Positions 34,893 to 43,971 of a stretch of 64,000 nucleotides of DNA are shown one piece after another. The stretch covers positions 310,001 through 374,000 of the forward strand of contig NZ_JALDAY010000008.1 of NCBI RefSeq assembly GCF_022698165.1. The letters are read 5' to 3'. This DNA is from Streptomyces cylindrosporus. GTDB lineage: Bacteria > Actinomycetota > Actinomycetes > Streptomycetales > Streptomycetaceae. Within the stretch, counting starts at the first letter, position 1. Every line of letters starts with the position of its first letter. The translations under genes and the position numbers were made by a program. The notes beneath the pieces were generated by a model, which worked only from the letters and a program-made list of their open reading frames with translations, ran no database searches and was not told the DNA's origin.

Positions 34893-36071
34893 GTGACCGT
34901 GGAGAGCACTGCCGCGCGCAAACCGCGACGCAGCGCCGGAACCAAGAGCACGGCCGGCAAGCGCACGACCGCAAAGAACGCGCCGGGCACCGACCCGGAG
35001 CTCGTACAGCTGCTGACGCCCGAGGGCGAACGCGTCAAGAACGCCGAGTACGACAAGTACGTCGCCGGCATCACCCCCGACGATCTCCGCGGCCTGTACC
35101 GCGACATGGTCCTCACCCGGCGCTTCGACGCCGAGGCCACCTCCCTGCAGCGCCAGGGCGAGCTGGGACTGTGGGCCTCGCTGCTCGGCCAGGAGGCCGC
35201 CCAGATCGGCTCCGGCCGCGCCACCCGCGAGGACGACTACGTCTTCCCGACCTACCGCGAGCACGGCGTCGCCTGGTGCCGCGGGGTCGACCCGACCAAC
35301 CTGCTGGGCATGTTCCGCGGCGTGAACAACGGCGGCTGGGATCCCAACACCAACAACTTCCAGCTCTACACGATCGTCATCGGCTCCCAGACGCTGCACG
35401 CCACCGGCTACGCGATGGGCATCGCCAAGGACGGCGCGGACAGCGCGGTGATCGCCTACTTCGGCGACGGCGCGTCCAGCCAGGGCGACGTCGCCGAGTC
35501 GTTCACCTTCTCCGCGGTCTACAACGCCCCGGTCGTGTTCTTCTGCCAGAACAACCAGTGGGCCATCTCCGAGCCCACCGAGAAGCAGACCCGCGTCCCG
35601 CTCTACCAGCGCGCCCAGGGCTTCGGCTTCCCGGGCGTCCGCGTCGACGGCAACGACGTCCTCGCCTGCCTCGCGGTCACCAAGTGGGCGCTGGAGCGGG
35701 CCCGCAGCGGCGAGGGACCGACGCTCGTGGAGGCGTACACCTACCGGATGGGCGCCCACACCACCTCCGACGACCCCACCCGCTACCGGGGCGACGACGA
35801 GCGCCTGGCCTGGGAGGCGAAGGACCCGATCCTGCGCCTTCGCCGGTACCTGGAGGCCTCAAACCACGCGGACGAGGGATTTTTCGCGGAACTCGAGGCC
35901 GAGTCCGAGGCGTTGGGCAAACGAGTGCGCGAGGCGGTCCGTGCCATGCCGGACCCGGACCACTTCGCCATCTTCGAGAACGCGTACGCGGACGGGCATG
36001 CGCTCGTCGACGAGGAACGAGCCCAGTTCGCCGCCTACCAGGCGTCGTTCGCGGATGGAGAGGGGGCCTGA
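34893..36071 (+). CDS. bkdF: 2-oxoacid dehydrogenase E1 alpha, second copy
   Basis: 392 aa, GTG with GGAGGAG 5 nt upstream. The N-terminal 25 residues are Lys/Arg/Ala-rich and not seen in the first copy. ThDP motif GDGASSQGDVAESFTFSAVYNAPVVFFCQNN lies near 191-221; YTYRMGAHTTSDDPTRYR near 285-302. It corresponds by length and position to bkdF of S. avermitilis, which supplies branched acyl-CoA starters for avermectin and fatty acids. It is followed 2 nt later by the E1 beta gene. Confidence 0.9.
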   Translation: MTVESTAARKPRRSAGTKSTAGKRTTAKNAPGTDPELVQLLTPEGERVKNAEYDKYVAGITPDDLRGLYRDMVLTRRFDAEATSLQRQGELGLWASLLGQEAAQIGSGRATREDDYVFPTYREHGVAWCRGVDPTNLLGMFRGVNNGGWDPNTNNFQLYTIVIGSQTLHATGYAMGIAKDGADSAVIAYFGDGASSQGDVAESFTFSAVYNAPVVFFCQNNQWAISEPTEKQTRVPLYQRAQGFGFPGVRVDGNDVLACLAVTKWALERARSGEGPTLVEAYTYRMGAHTTSDDPTRYRGDDERLAWEAKDPILRLRRYLEASNHADEGFFAELEAESEALGKRVREAVRAMPDPDHFAIFENAYADGHALVDEERAQFAAYQASFADGEGA

Positions 36072-36073
36072 CC

Positions 36074-37054
36074 ATGGCTGCAGAGAAGATGGCTCTGGCC
36101 AAGGCGATCAACGAGTCGCTGCGCCGCGCCCTGGACTCCGACCCCAAGGTCCTCGTCATGGGCGAGGACGTCGGCAAGCTCGGCGGCGTCTTCCGCGTGA
36201 CGGACGGCCTCCAGAAGGACTTCGGCGAGAGCCGGGTCATCGACACCCCCCTCGCCGAGTCCGGCATCGTCGGCACGGCGATCGGCCTCGCGCTGCGCGG
36301 CTACCGCCCGGTGGTGGAGATCCAGTTCGACGGCTTCGTCTTCCCGGCCTACGACCAGATCGTCACCCAGCTCGCCAAGATGCACGCGCGCTCCCTGGGC
36401 AAGGTCAAGCTCCCGGTCGTCGTCCGCATCCCCTACGGCGGCGGCATCGGCGCGGTCGAGCACCACTCCGAGTCCCCGGAGTCGCTGTTCGCGCACGTGG
36501 CGGGCCTGAAGGTGGTCTCCCCGTCCAACGCCTCGGACGCGTACTGGATGATGCAGCAGGCCATCCAGTCCGACGACCCGGTGATCTTCTTCGAGCCCAA
36601 GCGGCGCTACTGGGACAAGGGCGAGGTCAACACGGAAGCGATCCCCGGCCCGCTGCACAAGGCCCAGGTCGTCCGCGAGGGCACCGACCTGACCCTGGTG
36701 GCCTACGGCCCGATGGTCAAGCTCTGCCACGAGGTCGCCGACGCGGCGGCGGAGGAGGGCAAGAGCCTGGAGGTCCTGGACCTGCGCTCGGTCTCCCCGC
36801 TGGACTTCGACTCGATCCAGGCGTCGGTGCAGAAGACGCGCCGCCTGGTCGTGGTCCACGAGGCGCCGGTGTTCTTCGGCTCGGGCGCGGAGATCGCCGC
36901 CCGGATCACCGAGCGCTGCTTCTACCACCTGGAGGCCCCGGTGCTCAGGGTCGGCGGCTACCACGCCCCCTACCCGCCGGCCCGCCTGGAGGAGGAGTAC
37001 CTGCCGGGCCTGGACCGGGTGCTCGACACCGTCGACCGCGCCCTGGCGTACTGA
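36074..37054 (+). CDS. bkdG: 2-oxoacid dehydrogenase E1 beta, second copy
   Basis: 326 aa, ATG. It shares the same blocks as the first copy: VMGEDVGKLGGVFRVTDGLQKDFGESRVIDTPLAESGI near 29-66, IPYGGGIGAVEHHSESPESLF near 119-139 and VVHEAPVFFGSGAEIAARITERC near 260-282. The two E1 beta proteins of the window are clearly paralogous but well diverged, so the duplication is old. It forms the alpha2-beta2 E1 with the preceding gene. Confidence 0.92.
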   Translation: MAAEKMALAKAINESLRRALDSDPKVLVMGEDVGKLGGVFRVTDGLQKDFGESRVIDTPLAESGIVGTAIGLALRGYRPVVEIQFDGFVFPAYDQIVTQLAKMHARSLGKVKLPVVVRIPYGGGIGAVEHHSESPESLFAHVAGLKVVSPSNASDAYWMMQQAIQSDDPVIFFEPKRRYWDKGEVNTEAIPGPLHKAQVVREGTDLTLVAYGPMVKLCHEVADAAAEEGKSLEVLDLRSVSPLDFDSIQASVQKTRRLVVVHEAPVFFGSGAEIAARITERCFYHLEAPVLRVGGYHAPYPPARLEEEYLPGLDRVLDTVDRALAY

Positions 37055-37065
37055 GGAGAGGGTTC

Positions 37066-38517
37066 GTGACGACGATGACGGAAGCGTCCGTACGCGAGTT
37101 CAAGATGCCGGACGTGGGCGAGGGGCTCACCGAGGCCGAGATCCTCAAGTGGTACGTCAAGCCCGGCGACACGGTCACCGACGGCCAGGTGGTCTGCGAG
37201 GTCGAGACGGCGAAGGCGGCCGTCGAACTGCCCATCCCGTACGACGGAGTGGTCCGCGACCTGCACTTCCCCGAGGGCACCACGGTCGACGTGGGCACGT
37301 CGATCATCGCGGTGGACGTGTCGGGCGGGACCGGTGCCGGGGCCGAGGCTCCCGCATCGGCCGAGGCTCCCACGTCGGCCGAGGCTCCCACGTCGGCCGA
37401 GGTCCCCGCGCCGGCGAAGGCTCCCGCGCCGGCCGAGGAGAAGAAGCCGGAGGGCTCGGGCCGCCAGCCCGTGCTCGTCGGCTACGGCGTGGCCGCGTCC
37501 TCCACCAAGCGGCGCCCGCGCAAGGGCCCCGAGGTCGCCGTCTCCCAGGCCTCGACGGCGATCCAGACGGAACTGAACGGACACGGCCCGGTGGCCGAGC
37601 CCGTCGCGGCGCCGAAGGAGCGCCCGCTCGCCAAGCCGCCCGTGCGCAAGCTGGCCAAGGACCTCGGCGTGGACCTCGCGACGGTGGTCCCGTCCGGCCC
37701 GGACGGCGTCATCACGCGCGAGGACGTGCACGCGGCGGTCGCCCCGCCGGCGGCCGAGCCGGTGACGGCACCGGCCGTGTCGGTGCCCCCGGCGCCCGTG
37801 CCGGCGTACGACACCGCCCGCGAGACCCGCATCCCGATCAAGGGCGTCCGCAAGGCCACGGCCCAGGCGATGGTCAACTCGGCCTTCACGGCGCCGCACG
37901 TCACGGAGTTCGTGACGGTGGACGTGACGCGCACGATGAAGCTGGTCGAGGAGCTCAAGGAGGACAAGGAGTTCGCGGGCCTGCGCGTGAACCCGCTGCT
38001 CCTGATCGCCAAGGCCCTCCTGGTCGCCATCCGCCGCAACCCGGACGTCAACGCGTCCTGGGACGAGGCGGCCCAGGAGATCGTGCTCAAGCACTACGTC
38101 AACCTCGGCATCGCGGCGGCGACCCCGCGCGGCCTGATCGTCCCGAACATCAAGGACGCGCACGCCAAGACGCTGCCGGAACTGGCGGGGGCGCTGGGCG
38201 AGTTGGTGTCCACGGCACGGGAGGGCAAGACGTCCCCGGCCGCGATGCAGGGCGGGACCGTCACCATCACCAACGTCGGCGTCTTCGGCGTCGACACCGG
38301 CACGCCGATCCTGAACCCCGGTGAGTCCGCGATCCTCGCGGTCGGGGCGATCAAGCTCCAGCCGTGGGTCCACAAGGGCAAGGTGAAGCCGCGCCAGGTC
38401 ACGACGCTGGCGCTGAGCTTCGACCACCGCCTGGTGGACGGCGAGCTGGGCTCCAAGGTGCTGGCGGATGTGGCGGCGATCCTGGAACAGCCGAAACGGC
38501 TGATCAGCTGGGCATGA
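37066..38517 (+). CDS. bkdH: 2-oxoacid dehydrogenase E2, second copy
   Basis: 483 aa, GTG with GAGGAGAGG just upstream (ATG 37075 is an alternative). The lipoyl domain covers about 8-85, with the target Lys in CEVETAKAAVELP near 50. A Pro/Ala linker with repeated AEAPTSAEAP units occupies about 88-125. The E3-binding domain is near 190-225 (PPVRKLAKDLGVDLATVVPSGPDGVITREDV). The acyltransferase domain ends with LSFDHRLVDGELGSKVL near 452-468. No E3 gene is present. A strong terminator follows. Confidence 0.92.
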   Translation: MTTMTEASVREFKMPDVGEGLTEAEILKWYVKPGDTVTDGQVVCEVETAKAAVELPIPYDGVVRDLHFPEGTTVDVGTSIIAVDVSGGTGAGAEAPASAEAPTSAEAPTSAEVPAPAKAPAPAEEKKPEGSGRQPVLVGYGVAASSTKRRPRKGPEVAVSQASTAIQTELNGHGPVAEPVAAPKERPLAKPPVRKLAKDLGVDLATVVPSGPDGVITREDVHAAVAPPAAEPVTAPAVSVPPAPVPAYDTARETRIPIKGVRKATAQAMVNSAFTAPHVTEFVTVDVTRTMKLVEELKEDKEFAGLRVNPLLLIAKALLVAIRRNPDVNASWDEAAQEIVLKHYVNLGIAAATPRGLIVPNIKDAHAKTLPELAGALGELVSTAREGKTSPAAMQGGTVTITNVGVFGVDTGTPILNPGESAILAVGAIKLQPWVHKGKVKPRQVTTLALSFDHRLVDGELGSKVLADVAAILEQPKRLISWA

Positions 38518-38545
38518 CATTCCCGAACGGGATCGATTGAACAGC

Positions 38546-38584
38546 GAAGGGACGGCCGCAAGTTCAAGTTGCGGCCGCCCCTTC
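38546..38584 (+). terminator. bkdFGH terminator
   Basis: GAAGGG-A-CGGCCGCAA (38546-38561) pairs with TTGCGGCCG-C-CCCTTC (38569-38584): 15 bp with one mismatch and a 7-nt loop. It lies 29 nt after the bkdH stop. Confidence 0.8.
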
Positions 38585-38632
38585 ATTCATCAGAGCGACG
38601 GCGAGGGCTTCGTCGGCCTGGAAGGGCGCGGG

Positions 38633-39292
38633 CTACCCCACCGGCTTCTCCGCCAGGAGCGTTGCGATCCTTCGCTTCGAGGTCTTGCCGGGCTCCTGCA
38701 CCACCCGCGTGGTCACGATCAGCCCGGCTGCCTCCATCAGTTCCACGAGCCGTTCCACCGGCTGCAGATGGGACTCGTACGACACCGGGTGTCCGCCGTA
38801 ACCCTGCGTCGGCCGGAGCCGTTCGCCGTCTCCGACGTAACCCGCCAGCATCAGCGTGCCGCCTGCCTTGAGGGTGCGGTGGAACTCGGTGTAGATCAGC
38901 GGGAGTACCTCGGGTGGCGTGTGGTGGGTGGAGTAGTACGCGAGGATGCCGCCCAGGGAGTCGTCCGCGATGTCCAGTGCTGTCATCGAGCCGACGGAGA
39001 AGGACAGTTCGGGGTGGTTGTGCCGGGCCAGTTCCACCATGCGCGGTGACAGGTCGACGCCGGACACGGGGACGCCCAGCGCGGCGAGGTGCGCCGTCAC
39101 GAAGCCCGGCCCGCATCCCAGGTCCGCGACCGGTCCGAGGTCCGTCTCCCGCACGATCTCCGCGAACACGCCCAGCATGCCTCGCGACAGCGGATCCAGC
39201 GCGGCAGGCCTCGGCACCTGCTCGACGTAGTCGGCGGCGACGGTGTCGTACGACTGCCGGACAGCGGAAAGATACGAGGGCTCCAAAGTCAC
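38633..39292 (-). CDS. Class I SAM-dependent methyltransferase
   Basis: 219 aa, leaderless GTG: minus-strand TAGAGT (39305-39300) then 7 nt. The SAM-binding motif I VADLGCGPGFVTAHLAALG lies near 54-72, the acidic motif SGVDLSPRMVELAR near 76-89, and LKAGGTLMLAGYVG near 141-154. It belongs to the methyltransferase type 11/25 group. The substrate is not predictable: small molecules, ubiquinone-like or unknown targets are all possible. It is alone on its strand, convergent with bkdH. Confidence 0.88.
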   Translation of the reverse strand: MTLEPSYLSAVRQSYDTVAADYVEQVPRPAALDPLSRGMLGVFAEIVRETDLGPVADLGCGPGFVTAHLAALGVPVSGVDLSPRMVELARHNHPELSFSVGSMTALDIADDSLGGILAYYSTHHTPPEVLPLIYTEFHRTLKAGGTLMLAGYVGDGERLRPTQGYGGHPVSYESHLQPVERLVELMEAAGLIVTTRVVQEPGKTSKRRIATLLAEKPVG

Positions 39293-39302
39293 CCGCCCGA
39301 CT

Positions 39303-39821
39303 CTAGGCCCCCAACTCCAGCCGCAGCCGCAGATATTCGGCGTCGCAGGGGCCGGGGCGACTGTGGCCGTCCGGGCGCCAGCCGTGCCGGGCGTAGAAGG
39401 TCCGGGCCCGGGTGTTGCGCTCCCACGCCTCCAGTACGCCCGTACTCAGCGAACGCTCGCGCAGGAGCCGTACGAAACCCTCGTGCAGCCGGCTGCCGAT
39501 GCCCGCTCCCCAACTGCCCGGCCGGACATGGATCTGGTACAGCTGGCCGGCCGTGGTCGGATCGAGGTCGGGGTCGGCGGGCGGGCCCATCGAGACGACA
39601 CCCGCGACCTCTCCCTCACGCACCGCGCACAGCACCGTCCCGTCGGCGGACCCCAGGACCCGTGCCCACGCTTCCCGCCTGCGCGCGCGGGACCCGGCGG
39701 ACGTGAGGTCCGGGTCCAACAGGCCGCCCGCCTGGTAGTACGCGGTGCGGGCGAGGGTGTGGATGTCCGTGATGGCGTCCAGGTCGGCAGGGGTGGCGGC
39801 GCGCAGGGTCGTTGTGGGCAT
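39303..39821 (-). CDS. GNAT family N-acetyltransferase
   Basis: 172 aa. The acetyl-CoA-binding motif A is IHVRPGSWGAGIGSRLHEGFVRLL near 95-118, and LEAWERNTRARTFYARHGWRPDG near 128-150 is the typical C-terminal GNAT block. The N-terminus MPTTTLRAATPADLDAI is standard. The acceptor is unknown. The start is probably leaderless, since CACCAT precedes ATG by 6 nt. Confidence 0.88.
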   Translation of the reverse strand: MPTTTLRAATPADLDAITDIHTLARTAYYQAGGLLDPDLTSAGSRARRREAWARVLGSADGTVLCAVREGEVAGVVSMGPPADPDLDPTTAGQLYQIHVRPGSWGAGIGSRLHEGFVRLLRERSLSTGVLEAWERNTRARTFYARHGWRPDGHSRPGPCDAEYLRLRLELGA

Positions 39822-39833
39822 GGCTACATGGTG

Positions 39834-39864
39834 AAGGGCCCGTCGCCGGTGGCGCGGGCCCTTT
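39834..39864 (-). terminator. Terminator of the D,D-carboxypeptidase gene
   Basis: AAGGGCCCG (39834-39842) pairs with CGGGCCCTT (39855-39863), and an inner CGCC/GGCG stem is present. It lies just downstream of the carboxypeptidase stop on the minus strand. Confidence 0.75.
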
Positions 39865-39888
39865 GCCTGTTGGCGGGGTGCGTGTGCC

Positions 39889-40797
39889 TTAGAGCACCGC
39901 GAAGCCGTAGTTCATCAGCTTCTTCGCGTCCGCCTCGCGCTGGGCGATCGACGTGGAGGCGAGGACCGTGCCGATGACGGTCTTGCCGTTGCGGGTGGCG
40001 GCGAAGACCAGGCAGTACTTGGCCTCGGGGCCGGAGCCGGTCTTGATGCCGATGGTGCCGCTGTAGCTGCTGAGCAGGCCGTTCGTGTTGACCCACGTCT
40101 TCATCGTGCGGGTGGAGCCCGTCTTGGTGATGGTCTTCGCCGTGTACTTCTTCGTCTTCACGACCGTACGGAACGTCGCGTTCTTCATCGCGCTGCTGGC
40201 GATCTTCGTCAGGTCGCGCGGCGTCGAGTAGTTGTTGCCGTTGCCGATGCCGTCGAACGAGTCGAAGTGCGTGTTCTTGAGGCCGAGAGCGGTCGCGGCC
40301 TTGTTCATCTTGCCGATGAACGACTTCACGCGCGCGGCCCGCGTCGAGCCGGTGCCGTACGTGTCGGCGAGCGCGTACGCGGCGTCGCAGCCCGACGGCA
40401 GCATCAGCCCGTACAGCAGCTGACGGACGGTGACCTTGTCGCCGACGATCAGCCCAGCAGACGAGGCTGTGTTCTTGACGATGTAGTCGCTGTACGCCTT
40501 CTGGATCGTGACCTTCTTGTCCAGGTTCAGGTTCGACTGCGCGAGCACGACCTTCGCGGTCATGATCTTCGTGGTGGAACCCGTGGAACGCTTGGTGTCC
40601 GCGGCCTTGGTGTACAGCGTCTTCGCGTTCGCGTTGTTCATCACGTAGCCGCCCTTGGCCACGATCGAGGGCGTGGTGACAGCCTGCGCGGGTGCCGCGG
40701 CGAAGGCACCGCCCGCGAGCACGGCGCCTGCGGTGACGGTGACCGCGGCGGCTCTGCGGAGACGGCTGCCCTTGATGCCGGAGATGGCGGTAATCAA
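39889..40797 (-). CDS. Serine-type D-alanyl-D-alanine carboxypeptidase (peptidase S11)
   Basis: 302 aa. It trims the terminal D-Ala of peptidoglycan stem peptides outside the membrane. A Sec signal peptide (RLRRAAAVTVTAGAVLAGGAFAAAPAQA) is cut near residue 39. The penicillin-binding triad is visible: SxxK as STTK near 73-76, SxN replaced by SGC (LPSGCDAAY near 135), and KTG in IGIKTGSG near 250. It lacks a C-terminal anchor, so it is probably secreted. The start is a rare TTG with GGGG 9 nt upstream; no ATG or GTG fits the signal peptide better. Confidence 0.88.
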   Translation of the reverse strand: MITAISGIKGSRLRRAAAVTVTAGAVLAGGAFAAAPAQAVTTPSIVAKGGYVMNNANAKTLYTKAADTKRSTGSTTKIMTAKVVLAQSNLNLDKKVTIQKAYSDYIVKNTASSAGLIVGDKVTVRQLLYGLMLPSGCDAAYALADTYGTGSTRAARVKSFIGKMNKAATALGLKNTHFDSFDGIGNGNNYSTPRDLTKIASSAMKNATFRTVVKTKKYTAKTITKTGSTRTMKTWVNTNGLLSSYSGTIGIKTGSGPEAKYCLVFAATRNGKTVIGTVLASTSIAQREADAKKLMNYGFAVL

Positions 40798-41005
40798 CTG
40801 AAATACCCCGATTACGTTGAATGCCCCTGTAGTGCGGCCGAGTTGAAGGGGAAAGAAGGTGGGCCGCAGGTGTAAGACACGTATCTAGCACGAATGGTTG
40901 TGTGGCTGCTGGGGCGGGCCTGTCTTCTGTGACGCCGTTGGTACAGAGAGGTCCGCATAATGGACGGAACCCCTCATGCGTACGTGTTGTATCTATGCTG
41001 TGGCC

Positions 41006-41680
41006 ATGACCAGCCCGGGCACCCTGACCGCCAAGCAACCCCCCAAGCAGCCACCAGCGGCCGACCGTGTCTACGCCCACGTCAAGCAGGGCGTCCTGGA
41101 GCGCCGCTACGAGGGCGGGACCCTGCTCACCGAGGGCGAGCTCGCGGAGGCCGTCGGGGTCTCGCGGACGCCGGTGCGGGAAGCCCTGCTGCGGCTCGAG
41201 GTCGAGGGGCTGATCAGGCTCTACCCCAAGAAGGGCGCCCTCGTCCTTCCCGTGTCCGCCCAGGAGATCGCGGACGTCGTCGAGACCCGGCTGCTGGTCG
41301 AGGAGCACGCGGCGCGCAAGGCCGTACCCGCCCCCGCCGGTCTCGTCGAACGGCTCGAGGAACTGCTGGCCAAGCAGAAGCAGCAGGCCGCCGCCGGCGA
41401 CCTCGCCGGCGCCGCCGTCACCGACCGCTGCTTCCACGCCGAGATCGTCCGCAGCGGCGGCAACGAGATCCTCTCCCGCCTCTACGACCAGCTCCGCGAC
41501 CGCCAGCTGCGCATGGGCGTCGCGATCATGCACTCGCACCCCGACCGGATCGCCAAGACCCTCGTCGAGCACGAGGAGATCCTCCAGGCGCTCAGGTCAG
41601 GGGACGCGGAGGCGGCGGTCGGGATCGTGCACCGGCACGTCAGCTGGTTCTCGCACCTCGCGCGGGGTGAGGTCCGATGA
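41006..41680 (+). CDS. GntR-family (FadR-type) regulator
   Basis: 224 aa from a leaderless ATG: TATGCT (40994-40999) precedes it by 6 nt. The winged HTH covers about 15-85 (RVYAHVKQGVLERRYEGGTLLTEGELAEAVGVSRTPVREALLRLEVEGLI). The all-helical FCD ligand domain covers about 95-220, with metal-ligand-like residues in DRCFHAEIV and HEEIL. It is coupled by an ATGA overlap to an MFS transporter, so it probably controls uptake or export of the ligand it senses. Confidence 0.92.
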   Translation: MTSPGTLTAKQPPKQPPAADRVYAHVKQGVLERRYEGGTLLTEGELAEAVGVSRTPVREALLRLEVEGLIRLYPKKGALVLPVSAQEIADVVETRLLVEEHAARKAVPAPAGLVERLEELLAKQKQQAAAGDLAGAAVTDRCFHAEIVRSGGNEILSRLYDQLRDRQLRMGVAIMHSHPDRIAKTLVEHEEILQALRSGDAEAAVGIVHRHVSWFSHLARGEVR

Positions 41681-42990
41681 GCTCGGCCACCTCGTCCTCC
41701 ACCGCCACCCTCCCGGGCGATCCGCCCGGCGGCCGGCGCGCGATGGCCGTCTGGGGCATCGGCGTCTCCGTCTACTTCGTCGCCGTAATCTTCCGTACGT
41801 CCCTCGGTGTCGCCGGCCTCGACGCCGCCGACCGCTTCCATGTGAACGCCTCGGCGCTGTCCACCTTCTCGATCCTCCAGCTGCTGGTCTACGCCGGCAT
41901 GCAGATACCCGTCGGCCTGCTGGTGGACCGGCTCGGCACCAAGAAGGTGCTGGCCATCGGCGCCGTGCTGTTCACCGCGGGCCAGCTCGGCTTCGCGTTC
42001 TCCCCCTCGTACGGCGTGGCCCTCGCCTCCCGCGCGCTGCTCGGCTGCGGCGACGCGATGACGTTCATCAGCGTGCTGCGGCTCGGCACCCGCTGGTTCC
42101 CGGCCCGCCGCGGCCCGCTGGTCGCCCAGCTCGCGGGCCTGGTCGGCATGACCGGCAACCTCGTCTCCACGCTGGTCATCGCCCGCCTGCTGCACGGCGT
42201 CGGCTGGACCGCCGCCTTCGCGGGCAGCGCCCTCGCCGGCGTCGTCGTACTCGTCCTGATGCTGCTCTTCCTCAAGGACCACCCCGAGGGCCATGAGCCG
42301 GAGCCCTTCCCGCACCAGGGCGGGGCCTACGTCCGCAGCCAGATCGCCGCCTCCTGGCGGGAGCCCGGGACCCGCCTGGGCCTGTGGGTGCACTTCACCA
42401 CCCAGTTCCCGGCGATGGTCTTCCTGCTCCTGTGGGGCCTGCCCTTCCTGGTCCAGGCACAGGGCCTGTCCCGCGCCACGGCGGGCGAACTCCTCACCCT
42501 GGTCGTCCTGTCCAACATGGTCGTGGGGCTCGTCTACGGCCAGATCGTCGCCCGGCACCACGCGGCGCGGCTCCCGCTGGCGCTCGGCACCGTGGGCGCG
42601 ACGGCGCTGATGTGGGCGGCCACGCTGGCCTACCCCGGCGAGCACGCGCCGATGTGGCTGCTGGTCGTGCTGTGCGCGGTGCTCGGCGCCTGCGGTCCCG
42701 CCTCGATGCTCGGCTTCGACTTCGCCCGCCCGGCCAACCCGCCGGAGCGGCAGGGCACGGCGTCCGGCATCACGAACATGGGCGGTTTCGTCGCCTCGAT
42801 GACGACTCTGTTCCTGATCGGCGTACTCCTGGACGCGACCGGTGACGACTACACCGTCGCCTTCTCCGCGGTCTTCTTCCTCCAGGCGCTGGGCGTGAGC
42901 CAGATCCTGCGGCTGCGCGGGCGGGTGGCCCGGCGGGAGCGGGAACGGCTGGTGGCGAGCCGGGTGGAGACGGTGCATGTGCCGGCCTGA
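41677..42990 (+). CDS. MFS transporter
   Basis: 437 aa with about 12 hydrophobic segments. The loop 2-3 MFS motif is seen as VDRLGTKKVLAIGAVLF near 83-99. Other helices include AVWGIGVSVYFVAVIF, SIVLVVLMLLFL-type segments and MWLLVVLCAVLGACGPASMLGF. It is coupled to the GntR regulator. Similarity to the nitrate/hexuronate-like MFS group is possible but the substrate is unknown. A 160-nt gap without a gene follows. Confidence 0.88.
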   Translation: MSSATSSSTATLPGDPPGGRRAMAVWGIGVSVYFVAVIFRTSLGVAGLDAADRFHVNASALSTFSILQLLVYAGMQIPVGLLVDRLGTKKVLAIGAVLFTAGQLGFAFSPSYGVALASRALLGCGDAMTFISVLRLGTRWFPARRGPLVAQLAGLVGMTGNLVSTLVIARLLHGVGWTAAFAGSALAGVVVLVLMLLFLKDHPEGHEPEPFPHQGGAYVRSQIAASWREPGTRLGLWVHFTTQFPAMVFLLLWGLPFLVQAQGLSRATAGELLTLVVLSNMVVGLVYGQIVARHHAARLPLALGTVGATALMWAATLAYPGEHAPMWLLVVLCAVLGACGPASMLGFDFARPANPPERQGTASGITNMGGFVASMTTLFLIGVLLDATGDDYTVAFSAVFFLQALGVSQILRLRGRVARRERERLVASRVETVHVPA

Positions 42991-43152
42991 CCACGCGGGC
43001 GGTTCACCGGCAGCCGGATTTCACAGCCGAGGTGTTGCTCTGTCATAGGCGTGTGACAGCGGTGTCGTGAAGCGAGGACGGGCGTGACCTGGGGTGCCTG
43101 CGGGCGCTCATAGTGATCGAACGAAGTACTCGCTTCCGAAGGGAAATCCGTG

Positions 43153-43929
43153 ATGAACCGCCACCTGCGCAAGGCCGTCGTCGTCACCGCCGCGATCTCG
43201 GCCGGCGTGCTGATGACGGCCTGTCAGAGCAGCTCCTCGAACAGCGGCACTTCGAGCACCGGCCAGCACCAGTCGACGTCCAAGGCCTCTGGCAAGACGT
43301 CGTCCAAGACCTCCGGGACGGCCGGCAAGACGACGACCTCCCAGCGGACTTCGTCCGGTACGACCGCCCAGAACGCCTCGAACGCCTCGAAGTCCGGGCA
43401 GGGCGTCACCGGGTCCTTCACCGGCGGCACCGTCAGCTACCTGGCTCCCGGCAAGTACATCGTCTCCGTGCCCGGCAGGACCGACCAGATCTTCTTCGTC
43501 GCCGACGACACCCGGGTCAACGGCGCCGGCGCGATCTGCGGCAGCGGGCAGTGCACGCTCGACCAGCTGGAGACGGCCACCAGGAAGGCGGCCGTCTCGG
43601 CCGACGTGACCCTGAAGCAGGGCATCGCCACGCTCGTCAGCGAGCGTGCCTCCACCGGCTCCGGCGCGAAGGGCGTCAACGGCACCTGGTTCGGCCAGGT
43701 CTCCTACCTCGCGCCCGGCAAGTTCACGGTCTCCGGACCGAAGGGCGCCGAGCAGGCCTTCTTCATCGCCGACGACACCGTCATCAAGGGGTACGGCACC
43801 ATCTGCGGCAGCTCCGCGTCCGCCGCCGTCTGCACGCTCGACCAGCTGGAGGCCGCGGCGAAGAAGGGCCTCGACGCCGAGGTCGTCCTCGCGAACGGCA
43901 TCGCGACCTCGGTCACCGAGGACCACTGA
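43153..43929 (+). CDS. Lipoprotein with a duplicated cysteine-containing domain
   Basis: 258 aa from ATG 43153 (GTG 43150 also possible), with GAAGGGAA upstream. A signal peptide leads to a lipobox ending LMTAC, with lipidated Cys24. A Ser/Thr/Lys-rich linker occupies about 25-88. Then two copies of an 80-residue domain follow: residues about 92-168 (VSYLAPGKYIVSV...FFVADDT...ICGSGQCTLDQLE) and 176-255 (VSYLAPGKFTVSG...FFIADDT...ICGSSAS...CTLDQLE). Each copy has one Cys pair, likely a disulfide. I do not recognise the domain. It is probably exposed outside the membrane. Confidence 0.8.
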   Translation: MNRHLRKAVVVTAAISAGVLMTACQSSSSNSGTSSTGQHQSTSKASGKTSSKTSGTAGKTTTSQRTSSGTTAQNASNASKSGQGVTGSFTGGTVSYLAPGKYIVSVPGRTDQIFFVADDTRVNGAGAICGSGQCTLDQLETATRKAAVSADVTLKQGIATLVSERASTGSGAKGVNGTWFGQVSYLAPGKFTVSGPKGAEQAFFIADDTVIKGYGTICGSSASAAVCTLDQLEAAAKKGLDAEVVLANGIATSVTEDH

Positions 43930-43971
43930 GCCCACGCGCCGGGCCGAGGCGCTGGGCCCACGCGCCGGGCC

